From Eubacterium sp. (GTDB taxonomy: Bacteria > Bacillota > Clostridia > Oscillospirales > Acutalibacteraceae), in NCBI GenBank assembly GCA_017514345.1, contig JAFWKC010000063.1:1-41309 (forward strand): a stretch of DNA of 41,309 nt. The letters are read 5' to 3'. A program made the translations under genes and the position numbers. The notes under the pieces were generated by a model. It was not told the origin of the DNA and did not search any database. It was given only the letters and a program-made list of their open reading frames with translations. Positions 16,080-23,506 of the stretch are shown in pieces. Within the stretch, counting starts at the first letter, position 1; every line of letters begins with the position of its first letter.

Positions 16080-17141
16080 ATGAAAAAAGCACTTTCAATC
16101 GTTTTATCAATTTGTATGCTGCTGAGTATAACAGCAGGACTTAACTTGACGGCATTTGCAGAGGTAGACGGCGACTTTTATTACTCTGTAGAAGACGGTA
16201 ATGCAGTATTTACGCACTATGACGGCTCTTTAACTGAATTGGAAATACCGTCAACTCTCGGCGGTTACACCGTTACGAGTATAGGTGATGGTGCGTTAAG
16301 AAATCGCACAGCCTTAACAAGTGTAAAAATTCCAGATAGCGTAACAAGTATAGATGATAGTGCATTTGATAGTTGCTCAGGCTTAACAAGCATAACTATA
16401 CCTGATAGCGTAACAAGCATAGGTGATGATCTGTTCTTTTGGTGTACAGGCCTAACAAGTGTTACAATTGGAAACGGTGTAACGAAAATAAATGAAGGAA
16501 CATTTTATAACTGCACAAGTTTAACAAGTGTTACACTCGGAAATAGCGTAACAAGCATAGGTGACGCGTTTTATAACTGTTCAAGCTTAACAACCATAAC
16601 CATACCAAAAAGCGTTACAAGTATAAATGATGCGTTTGGTTATTGTAGCAAGCTTGAGAATGTATATTATGGCGGTACAAAGGAAGATTGGGAAAAAATC
16701 AAACTCAGTGGTAATAATTACTTTCTGACAAGCGCAATCGTCCATTATACTGAGGATGCTATCAACGAAAACACACCCGAACAAAAAACACAATCGACAA
16801 CTTCTACGCCCGCTTCTGCTTCGCAACTGTCTGCACCAGCATCAACAACACCTGCAACACCCGTAACAAAGGTTACACTCAAAAAGGTTGCAGTGAAAAA
16901 GAGCGCAAAGAAGCTCGTGCTTCAGGCAACAGTAAAGGTAGACGGAAAAGCGGTCAAGGGCAAGAAAGTAACCTTCAAATTCAACGGCAAGAAGTATACT
17001 GCAAAGACAAACGCAAAGGGTATCGCAAAGGTAACTATCAAGAAGGCTGTACTCAAAAAGCTCAAGGTTGGTAAGAAGGTAACCTACACGGCAACATACA
17101 ATAAAGTAACAGCAAAGAAAACTGTAAAGGTAAAAAAATAA
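16080..17141 (+). CDS. secreted BspA-like leucine-rich-repeat protein, Lys-rich C-terminus
   Basis: A 353-residue exported protein. Signal peptide 1-27 (ALSIVLSICMLLSITAGLNL, cleavage near TAFA-EV). Residues about 45-215 are LRR_5 repeats (LTSITIPDSVTSIGD...), closed by the common LENVYYGGTKEDWEKIKLSG cap. A Thr/Ser/Pro/Ala linker (about 225-262) follows, then a basic beta domain (about 263-353) rich in VTLKKVAVKK and KKVTFKFNGKKYTAK, similar to Ig-like or cell-wall-binding domains. The very high Lys content suggests binding to anionic wall polymer (inference). GGAGGAAAA precedes the start. Confidence 0.9.
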   Translation: MKKALSIVLSICMLLSITAGLNLTAFAEVDGDFYYSVEDGNAVFTHYDGSLTELEIPSTLGGYTVTSIGDGALRNRTALTSVKIPDSVTSIDDSAFDSCSGLTSITIPDSVTSIGDDLFFWCTGLTSVTIGNGVTKINEGTFYNCTSLTSVTLGNSVTSIGDAFYNCSSLTTITIPKSVTSINDAFGYCSKLENVYYGGTKEDWEKIKLSGNNYFLTSAIVHYTEDAINENTPEQKTQSTTSTPASASQLSAPASTTPATPVTKVTLKKVAVKKSAKKLVLQATVKVDGKAVKGKKVTFKFNGKKYTAKTNAKGIAKVTIKKAVLKKLKVGKKVTYTATYNKVTAKKTVKVKK

Positions 17142-17162
17142 GCCCAATGGGCTTATTTTTTT
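17137..17162 (+). terminator. terminator after the second LRR gene
   Basis: AATAAGCCC-AAT-GGGCTTATT and T-run; the stem overlaps the stop codon. Confidence 0.9.
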
Positions 17163-17453
17163 AGTATTCGGTGTTCGGTTTTCAGTATTCAGCTCGTTGG
17201 TGGACTCCGTCCACACCTGATTATAGGCGGGCTGATAATATCAGCCCCTACAAATATCACTGCAACGTCCGCGTAGGGGCGGATACCATCCGCCCGCATA
17301 AAATGCCCGTGCGGCGAGCACCATATAATTCCAAACTCCGCATTCCGAATTCATAATTATAAGCGTGAGCGAAGCTCACCCTACACCTTGAGCCTTGCGT
17401 GCATCAGCTCGCTCCTTGAGCCTAAATTCGAGTGTGGATGTAGTCCACAAGCT
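17163..17453. repeat. mosaic of intergenic hairpin repeats
   Basis: No gene. Contains short-loop palindromes: GTGGAC-TCC-GTCCAC (17200-17214), GGGCTGATAATATCAGCCC (about 17229-17247), GGGCGGAT-ACC-ATCCGCCC (about 17277-17295), a near copy of the TAAAATGCCxGTGCGGCGA word of 12580, and GTGAGC-GAA-GCTCAC (17365-17379). It lies between convergent genes. Confidence 0.75.
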
Positions 17454-17485
17454 AAAAAGACTTCTTCAAGCGAAGAAGTCTTTTT
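17454..17485. terminator. bidirectional terminator after cysK
   Basis: AAAAAGACTTCTTC / GAAGAAGTCTTTTT perfect 14-bp stem with a 4-base loop. Confidence 0.9.
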
Positions 17486-17489
17486 CTGT

Positions 17490-18422
17490 TTATTCCGTAA
17501 AGAGCGGTGTTGAATAATATCTGTCGCCGCTGTCGGGGAGGAGGGCTACAATTGTTTTGCCCGCGTTTTCATCCTTCTTTGCAAGCTCGATTGCTACGCC
17601 GAGCGCCGCACCCGAGGAAATGCCGACCGAGATACCCTCTTTCTTTGCAAGGAGCTTTGCCGCGTCAAACGCCGCCTCGTTAGATGAGGTGATTACCTCG
17701 TCGTAAACCTTTGTGTTGAGCACGTCGGGAACGAAGCCTGCGCCGATGCCCTGAATTTTGTGCGCGCCTGCCGTACCCTGTGAAAGAACGGGTGAGGTTT
17801 CGGGCTCAACTGCGATAACCTTGACGGAAGGCTTCTGCTCCTTGAGGTATTCGCCCGTACCCGTTACGGTGCCGCCCGTGCCGACGCCTGCAACAAAAAT
17901 ATCAACCTCGCCGTCGGTGTCGCTGAAAATTTCTGGACCCGTTGTAGCTTTGTGAATTGCGGGGTTGGCAGGGTTAACGAACTGGCCTGGAATAAAGCCG
18001 CCTTCAAGCTCTGCGGCAAGCTCCTCCGCCTTTGTGATTGCGCCCTTCATACCCTTTGTGCCGTCGGTGAGAACAAGCTCTGCGCCGTAAGCCTTGAGGA
18101 TATTTCTGCGCTCAACGCTCATCGTTTCGGGCATTGTGAGGATAATCCTGTAGCCCTTTGCCGCAGCTATTGCGGCAAGTCCGATGCCCGTGTTGCCCGA
18201 GGTCGGCTCAATAATAACCGAACCCTCCTTAAGCAAGCCCTTCTGCTCAGCGTCCTCAATCATCGCCTTTGCAATTCTGTCCTTAACGCTGCCTGCGGGG
18301 TTAAAATATTCAAGCTTTACTACTACCTTTGCTTTTAAGCCGAGGTCCTTTTCTATATTAGTTACTTCTACAAGCGGTGTGTTGCCGATAAGCTCGGCTG
18401 CGCTCTTATATATCTTTGACAT
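17490..18422 (-). CDS. cysK: cysteine synthase (O-acetylserine sulfhydrylase)
   Basis: PLP enzyme: O-acetylserine + sulfide to cysteine. 310 residues, full length. IGNTPLVEV near the start; PLP lysine in [11 protein letters not shown] (about 44); [12 protein letters not shown] substrate loop (about 70); [10 protein letters not shown] phosphate-binding loop (about 175); SGAALG near the C-terminus. GGAGGA ribosome site overlaps the end of metY, two bases separating the reading frames, so the genes are co-transcribed and probably coupled. Confidence 0.97.
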   Translation of the reverse strand: MSKIYKSAAELIGNTPLVEVTNIEKDLGLKAKVVVKLEYFNPAGSVKDRIAKAMIEDAEQKGLLKEGSVIIEPTSGNTGIGLAAIAAAKGYRIILTMPETMSVERRNILKAYGAELVLTDGTKGMKGAITKAEELAAELEGGFIPGQFVNPANPAIHKATTGPEIFSDTDGEVDIFVAGVGTGGTVTGTGEYLKEQKPSVKVIAVEPETSPVLSQGTAGAHKIQGIGAGFVPDVLNTKVYDEVITSSNEAAFDAAKLLAKKEGISVGISSGAALGVAIELAKKDENAGKTIVALLPDSGDRYYSTPLFTE

Positions 18423-18424
18423 AA

Positions 18425-19711
18425 TTAGTCCTCCTTAGCTGCTTTGAACGCATTGTCTAAATCTTCTATAATATCATCTATATGCTCCGTTCCTATAGAA
18501 AGACGGATTGTGTTTTCAAAAATGCCCTGCTCTGCAAGCTCTTCTGTCGAGAGCTGTGAGTGCGTCGTTGACGCAGGGTGAATTACAAGGCTCTTGACGT
18601 CTGCAACGTTTGCAAGAAGCGAAAAGATTTTGAGGTTATCAATAAATTTCCACGCTTCCTCGCGTGAGCCCTTGATTTCAAACGTGAATATCGACGCGCC
18701 GCCGTTCGGAAAATACTTTGTATAAAGCGCGTGGTCGGGGTGGTCGGGAAGCGACGGGTGATTAACCTTTTCAACCTGCGGATGATTTGAAAGGTATTCA
18801 ACAACCTTTTTCGTGTTTTCTGCGTGACGTTCAAGGCGAAGCGAAAGCGTTTCTACACCCTGCAAAAGCAGGAACGCATTGAACGGTGAAATCGACGCGC
18901 CCGTATCGCGGAGCAAAATTGCTCTGATGTACGTTACGAACGCCGCTGGACCTACAACGTCATAGAATGAAACGCCGTGATAGCTCGGGTTAGGTGCGGC
19001 GATGTTCGGATATTTTCCGCTTGCGCTCCAGTCGAACTTGCCCGATTCAACGATAATGCCGCCGAGCGTCGTGCCGTGACCGCCGAGGAATTTAGTTGCC
19101 GAATGAACTACGATATCTGCGCCGTGCTCAATAGGTCTGATAAGATACGGCGTGCCGAACGTGTTGTCAACAACAACGGGAATTCCGTATCTGTGAGCGA
19201 ACTGAGAAATCGCGTCGATGTCGGGAATGTCGCTGTTAGGATTGCCGAGCGTTTCAAGATAGATTGCGCGCGTGTTATCCTTGATTGCGCTTTCTATTTC
19301 CGATAAATTATGCGCGTCGACAAACGTCGTTTCGATACCGTACTGCGGCAGAGTGTGCGAAAGCAGATTGTAGCTACCGCCGTAAATAGTCTTCTGTGCT
19401 ACGATATGTCCGCCGTTAGCAGCGAGCGCCTCAATAGTATATGTGATAGCGGCTGCTCCTGACGCAAGCGCAAGCGCCGCACTGCCGCCTTCAAGTGCGG
19501 CTACTCTCTTTTCGAGCACGTCCTGAGTGCTGTTTGTCAGCCTGCCGTAAATGTTGCCCGCGTCTGCAAGACCAAAGCGGTCAGCCGCGTGCTGTGAATC
19601 GTGAAAAACGTAAGACGTAGTCTGATAAATAGGAACAGCCCTTGAATCTGTTGCAGGGTCTGCCTGCTCCTGTCCGATATGTAATTGTAAGGTTTCAAAT
19701 TTGTAACTCAT
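18425..19711 (-). CDS. metY: O-acetylhomoserine sulfhydrylase
   Basis: PLP-dependent Cys/Met metabolism enzyme, 428 residues: O-acetylhomoserine + sulfide to homocysteine. Start [20 protein letters not shown] is the MetY signature; [17 protein letters not shown] lysine in [15 protein letters not shown] (about 210); long C-terminal region [19 protein letters not shown]. First gene of metY-cysK, both consuming sulfide. The ribosome site AAAGGAG (within 19718-19727) can pair with the upstream peptide ORF, and the promoter carries an Rrf2-type operator, so two layers of control are suggested. Confidence 0.96.
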   Translation of the reverse strand: MSYKFETLQLHIGQEQADPATDSRAVPIYQTTSYVFHDSQHAADRFGLADAGNIYGRLTNSTQDVLEKRVAALEGGSAALALASGAAAITYTIEALAANGGHIVAQKTIYGGSYNLLSHTLPQYGIETTFVDAHNLSEIESAIKDNTRAIYLETLGNPNSDIPDIDAISQFAHRYGIPVVVDNTFGTPYLIRPIEHGADIVVHSATKFLGGHGTTLGGIIVESGKFDWSASGKYPNIAAPNPSYHGVSFYDVVGPAAFVTYIRAILLRDTGASISPFNAFLLLQGVETLSLRLERHAENTKKVVEYLSNHPQVEKVNHPSLPDHPDHALYTKYFPNGGASIFTFEIKGSREEAWKFIDNLKIFSLLANVADVKSLVIHPASTTHSQLSTEELAEQGIFENTIRLSIGTEHIDDIIEDLDNAFKAAKED

Positions 19712-19738
19712 AATAAACTCCTTTAATTATAATGTGTT

Positions 19739-19816
19739 TTAGTTCGATTTGCAAGTACAACATCGCATACACATTCGCATATTAAAGAGAGCCGAGTATA
19801 TCGGATTTCTGGTCAT
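19739..19816 (-). CDS. Cys- and Met-rich leader peptide (25 aa), unannotated
   Basis: ATG at 19816 with AAGGAG eight bases upstream (19825-19830), TAA at 19739-19741, ending 27 bases before metY. The peptide starts MTRNPIYSALF and continues with NMRMCMRCCTCKSN: four Cys (16, 19, 20, 22) and four Met. Transcription from the metY promoter would begin only about 20 bases upstream. Codons 9-12 (CTCTCTTTAAT, 19781-19791) are complementary to the metY Shine-Dalgarno ATTAAAGGAG (19718-19727), 10 bp with one bulge. The arrangement fits a cysteine-sensing leader peptide; no terminator is present, so control would be at translation. Function is inference. Confidence 0.8.
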   Translation of the reverse strand: MTRNPIYSALFNMRMCMRCCTCKSN

Positions 19817-19843
19817 AGTGTTTTCTCCTTGTTTGTTGAGCAC

Positions 19844-19872
19844 ATTATATCCCTATTCGCCTACTATGTCAA
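19844..19872 (-). promoter_or_regulatory. metY-cysK promoter
   Basis: Minus strand TTGACA (19867-19872), 17-base spacer, TATAAT (19844-19849): full consensus. It overlaps the inverted repeat at 19852-19884, so a repressor bound there would block it. Confidence 0.9.
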
Positions 19873-19884
19873 TAGGTAAATAGG
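19852..19884. promoter_or_regulatory. putative Rrf2 operator O1
   Basis: CCTATTCGCCTA-N9-TAGGTAAATAGG, 12-base arms with two mismatches, covering the -35 and spacer of the metY promoter. Confidence 0.7.
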
Positions 19885-19903
19885 AAAAAATTGAAAATTT
19901 GTA

Positions 19904-19933
19904 TTGATTTACCTACTAACCCTGTGGTATAAT
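19904..19933 (+). promoter_or_regulatory. rrf2 gene promoter
   Basis: TTGATT (19904-19909), 18-base spacer, TATAAT (19928-19933). Confidence 0.75.
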
Positions 19934-19940
19934 AGGTAAA
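19908..19940. promoter_or_regulatory. putative Rrf2 operator O2
   Basis: TTTACCTA-N17-TAGGTAAA, perfect 8-base arms bracketing the -35/-10 of the rrf2 gene. The half-site TAGGTAAA also occurs in O1, so autoregulation together with metY control is likely. Confidence 0.7.
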
Positions 19941-19962
19941 ACTTGTGAAAGGAGCACAAATT

Positions 19963-20358
19963 ATGATTTCAACAAAAGGAAGATACGCGCTCAGGATAAT
20001 GCTTGACCTTGCTAAGAACGACGGCGAAAGATATGTCCCCCTCAAAGAAGTATCCGAAAGACAGCAGATTTCAAAAAAGTACGCCGAAATAATTGTCAAA
20101 GACCTTGTTAACGCAAAGCTCCTTACGGGAGTGAGCGGAAAAGGCGGCGGCTACAAGCTCAAAAAGAAGCCCGACGAATACACAATAGCCGAAATATTAG
20201 AGATTACGGAGGGTACGCTTGCAGTTGTTGCATGTCTTGAAGAGGGCGCCGAGGCTTGTCCGCGCGCAAACGAATGTGCAACGCTTTCGCTGTGGAAGGA
20301 ATACAACGAAATGAAAAACAGCTTCTTTGAATCAAAAAAGCTGAGTGATTTACTATAA
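19963..20358 (+). CDS. Rrf2 family transcriptional regulator (CymR/IscR-like)
   Basis: A 131-residue winged-helix regulator: MISTKGRYALRIMLDLA start, recognition helix QISKKYAEIIVKDLVNA, wing GVSGKGGGYKLKK. In the C-terminal half three Cys follow the pattern C-x7-C-x5-C (VACLEEGAEACPRANECATL), resembling the [2Fe-2S] cluster site of IscR-type members; CymR of Bacillus lacks these, so it may sense Fe-S or redox state as well as sulfur supply. The start is ATG 19963 with AAAGGAG upstream; an in-frame GTG at 19945 lies in the ribosome site region and is rejected. Divergent from metY-cysK, hence its likely regulator. Confidence 0.93.
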   Translation: MISTKGRYALRIMLDLAKNDGERYVPLKEVSERQQISKKYAEIIVKDLVNAKLLTGVSGKGGGYKLKKKPDEYTIAEILEITEGTLAVVACLEEGAEACPRANECATLSLWKEYNEMKNSFFESKKLSDLL

Positions 20359-20388
20359 AAATTTCCCCGTTTTTTCAACGGGGAATTT
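20355..20388. terminator. bidirectional terminator
   Basis: AATTTCCCCGTT / AACGGGGAATTT-like stem flanked by A and T runs, between the convergent rrf2 and GH43 genes. Confidence 0.85.
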
Positions 20389-23300
20389 TTATTCGTTATC
20401 TGTCTGCGGGTTTTTCAGATGAGCCAAATCTCTGCCGTTAATAATACCGTCGCGGTTGACGTCGACAAGCTCGTCATATCCTTCGTCCTCGGGCGTAAGA
20501 TTAAGATAATCGGTAAAGTCGATATTCTTCGTTTCGCCGCAGTTTTTGCACGTAATGCTGTACTGCGACGGCGTCGCGCCGCGCTGAGAGATAACGGCGT
20601 GTCCCGTTTTTTCGGTATAATTATCGCGGTAGCTTTCGCCGCAAAGAGTACAGGTGTACTCGTCGTAACCGTTTTCGGTACACGTTGCAGGATGAGTAAC
20701 CTTCTTCATCTGATGTCCAGTAGCTTTAAGCTCGGGTGCGTAGTCCAAATCAATTTCGTTGCCCGAAATTGTCAGCTTTCCGTCCTCGGTGCAGGTAGGA
20801 TAAGTAATCTGTTCGTTAACAGAATTACCGTTCGTATCTATAGCGCCGACGCCCGCCATTGTGGGCGTTACTGCTTTGAGCAAATCCGCGCTGAAAAGCT
20901 TGTTTTCTATTTCGATTTCATCAATACACGTTTCGCGGCGATGACCTACGTTTCCGCCGACGGACATCGGGGTGTAAAATCTGTGATAAGCGATAAAGCA
21001 TCTGCCGTTAAGGTAAATCACAGACTGGTGTCCTGTCGCAAGGATACCGTTTGAGGTGTCCTTCTGAAGAAGTATGCCCTTGTTTTCAACCTCGCCAGTA
21101 AGCGAGCTTGCAATACCGTATTTGATGTGATAGTTTTCGCTGCCCGTATCGTCGCACGACCAGTGGAAGTAGTATTTGTTTTCGTGCTTAAAAACAGCAA
21201 TACTTTCACGAAAATCAGTAAGTCCCGTTATCAACTTAAAGGTTGACGTATTAACCGTTTTCATATCGCTGTTGAGCTCAACCAAAGCCGCCGAGCCGTT
21301 ACCGAAAAGGAGATACGACTTTCCGTTTTCAGTATAAATTGACGGGTCGATTACCTGACCGTAAAAGTCGAAATTCGCATCGGACACCATTTTCGGATAG
21401 ATTATAGGTGAGTCGCTTGCCGTAAACGGTCCCGCAGGAGAGTCAGCCCACGCAACGCCGATTGCCATACCCTCGCCGTAGCTTGATACAAGCGAGTCGG
21501 GTATTCTGCCGCAATAATAGAAATAGTATTTTCCGTTTTTCTCCTCAATCGCAGGCGCCCACGCGTTGCCGTCGGACCACGCCGAGGAGGCTATCTGTAC
21601 ACCCTTGTCGTTAAGACCAGGGTTTTTATCTTTGTTATCAAGTATTACGCCCTCGTCACGCCAGTGAACTAAGTCGGGCGAGGAAAAGGCATGGAACTGA
21701 GTGCCGCCCCATCCGACAGTACCGTCAGTCGTCGGGTAAATCCAGAACTTGCCGTCGAGCACGTCAATATCTGGGTCGGCGTACATTCCAGGCAGAACGG
21801 GATTGCCCGCAACCGTCGGCGTTTTCAGCGTATACGTTTCCTCGATGCTGCCGCGTACAAATTTTACAGTACGGTCACTCGACAAATCGAGCGTGCCGCT
21901 TGTGCCGAATTCCTTTGAATCGACGTAAATTTTGCAGTCCTCGCTCGGAACGTAGAAGGTCACGGGAACGGCTTTTATATTCTGCCTTCTCTGAACGATA
22001 GACGTGATAGTTTTATTCTGTCTGTCGATAGTTGTATCAACAGAGGTGTGCGCGTCAGTACCCGACACGCCGTCAAGATTGCTTACAACCACGCCGACGC
22101 TCGCGCCGAGCAGAAGCGGAAGATGCGAAGCCGCCTTTTCACTTATAACGTCGTCGGACAAAACTGAGTCGTACACCTCGAAGTTATCAAAATAGCCCTT
22201 AAAATATCCGTCGCCGCTATAAAACGATTTGCCGAAATACGTCAGCAGATTTTCGCCCAAATCGGACACCTTGATGCCTGTGTTATTGTTAACGGAAGCA
22301 AGCGTACCGTTCAGGTAAAGCTTGCAGGTTGTGTCGTCAAACACAAGCGCCGCGCTGAGCCAGCCGCCTGCATACTCGGCGTTAGTTTTGACCTCTTTCT
22401 CGTTATAATAAGTATCAACCGTTATCGCGTTTCGCACCTCGGTGCCGCGTATGCGGAAGAAGTTATAACGCGTGCTGTCCTGACCGAACGCAAAGGTGAA
22501 GAAGTTGCCGCTGTTAAGTCCAGCTTTAACGTCAAAAAGCACGGTCATTTTGTCGCTGTAATTAAACGTACCCTGCGGAATTTCAGCGTAAGTACCGTCC
22601 GTTCCGTCAAGATAAAGTGCCTTGCTGCCGCGCTCGTCGTCATATACTGTCGCGGCGTTTCCACTGAGCGTAGGAATAACTGTGTTATCCTCAAAGCTGT
22701 ATCTGAATATCGGCAAGGCAGATATGTTTTCCTCTGCTTTATCTTTTATTTCGCTGTTGCTGAGCACTTCGTCATACACCTCAAAATTATCAAATAATCC
22801 GCTGAAATATCCGTCGCCGCTGTAAAGCGATTTTCCGATATACGAAAGCAGGTTCGTTCCTAAATCAGACACCTTGATTGTTGTATCGGCATTTTCGCTG
22901 ACAAGCTCGCCGTCAACGTACATTAGCATTTGTGCGTTATTAAACACGAGCGCGACGTTTTTCCATATATTTGAGTTGTACTTATCATACTTAACCTCGT
23001 GCTCGTTCTGCCACGACCAGCGAGTTATCGCATTTCTTATCTCGTTACCGCGGATACGGAAAAAGTCGTACGCCTCGTTATCCTTGCCAAAACAAAACGT
23101 AAAATAGTTTCCGCCGTTATTCTTTGCAAGCACGTCGAAGGTTATCGTCATAACGTCCCTACCGTCAAAGAAGCCCTGCGGTATTTCGGCATACGTTCCG
23201 TCAGTACCGTCAAGTGACAGCACCTTGCCGCCCTTGTCCTCGTCATAAACGAGCGCGGCGTTACCGAAAAGCGACGGCGCGTTCGACGTGTCCTCAAAGG

Positions 23301-23403
23301 TATAACGCAAAACTGGCTCGCTGTCCGCCTGAGCAAAAGCAAACACAGTCGGAAGCAAAAGGACAACCGACATCAATATGCAAATAAGCCTTTTCATTTT
23401 CAT
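20389..23403 (-). CDS. secreted GH43 glycosidase with two LamG domains and dockerin motif
   Basis: An exported protein of about 1004 residues. Signal peptide 1-27 (RLICILMSVVLLLPTVFA). Two LamG/concanavalin-like domains (about 32-225 and 235-430) repeat LRYTFED...GTDGTYAEIPQG and GYFSGLFDNFEVYDEVLS. GH43 five-blade catalytic domain at about 535-850: base Asp in PGMYADPDID, modulating Asp in GQVIDPSIY, acid Glu in TDFRESIAVF, and late His in ATGHQSV. CxxC modules near 910-965; the C-terminus holds one dockerin-like Ca loop DVNRDGIINGRDLAHLKN. Likely acts on arabinan or xylan. The upstream ATG at 23451 lies on the promoter -10, so 23403 is the start. Confidence 0.9.
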   Translation of the reverse strand: MKMKRLICILMSVVLLLPTVFAFAQADSEPVLRYTFEDTSNAPSLFGNAALVYDEDKGGKVLSLDGTDGTYAEIPQGFFDGRDVMTITFDVLAKNNGGNYFTFCFGKDNEAYDFFRIRGNEIRNAITRWSWQNEHEVKYDKYNSNIWKNVALVFNNAQMLMYVDGELVSENADTTIKVSDLGTNLLSYIGKSLYSGDGYFSGLFDNFEVYDEVLSNSEIKDKAEENISALPIFRYSFEDNTVIPTLSGNAATVYDDERGSKALYLDGTDGTYAEIPQGTFNYSDKMTVLFDVKAGLNSGNFFTFAFGQDSTRYNFFRIRGTEVRNAITVDTYYNEKEVKTNAEYAGGWLSAALVFDDTTCKLYLNGTLASVNNNTGIKVSDLGENLLTYFGKSFYSGDGYFKGYFDNFEVYDSVLSDDVISEKAASHLPLLLGASVGVVVSNLDGVSGTDAHTSVDTTIDRQNKTITSIVQRRQNIKAVPVTFYVPSEDCKIYVDSKEFGTSGTLDLSSDRTVKFVRGSIEETYTLKTPTVAGNPVLPGMYADPDIDVLDGKFWIYPTTDGTVGWGGTQFHAFSSPDLVHWRDEGVILDNKDKNPGLNDKGVQIASSAWSDGNAWAPAIEEKNGKYYFYYCGRIPDSLVSSYGEGMAIGVAWADSPAGPFTASDSPIIYPKMVSDANFDFYGQVIDPSIYTENGKSYLLFGNGSAALVELNSDMKTVNTSTFKLITGLTDFRESIAVFKHENKYYFHWSCDDTGSENYHIKYGIASSLTGEVENKGILLQKDTSNGILATGHQSVIYLNGRCFIAYHRFYTPMSVGGNVGHRRETCIDEIEIENKLFSADLLKAVTPTMAGVGAIDTNGNSVNEQITYPTCTEDGKLTISGNEIDLDYAPELKATGHQMKKVTHPATCTENGYDEYTCTLCGESYRDNYTEKTGHAVISQRGATPSQYSITCKNCGETKNIDFTDYLNLTPEDEGYDELVDVNRDGIINGRDLAHLKNPQTDNE

Positions 23404-23433
23404 AATATCAAATCCCAATATTAATGTAATAAA

Positions 23434-23462
23434 ATTATACCTTAATTTCATTTTTCCGTCAA
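23434..23462 (-). promoter_or_regulatory. GH43 gene promoter
   Basis: Minus strand TTGACG (23457-23462), 17-base spacer, TATAAT (23434-23439). It overlaps the longest possible ORF start and so decides the true start codon. Confidence 0.75.
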
Positions 23463-23473
23463 GAACACAAAAT

Positions 23474-23497
23474 GAGGCGACGTAAAAGCGTCGCCTC
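23474..23497 (-). terminator. terminator after the Ig-like protein gene
   Basis: GAGGCGACG / CGTCGCCTC, 9-bp stem, 6-base loop, followed on the minus strand by ATTTTGTG. Confidence 0.65.
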
Positions 23498-23506
23498 CGT
23501 CATTAA

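Noticed and set aside
19712-19840. SAM riboswitch or T-box before metY
   Set aside because: The leader is only about 125 bases, has no terminator, no T-box sequence and no SAM-riboswitch pattern; the peptide ORF explains it better.
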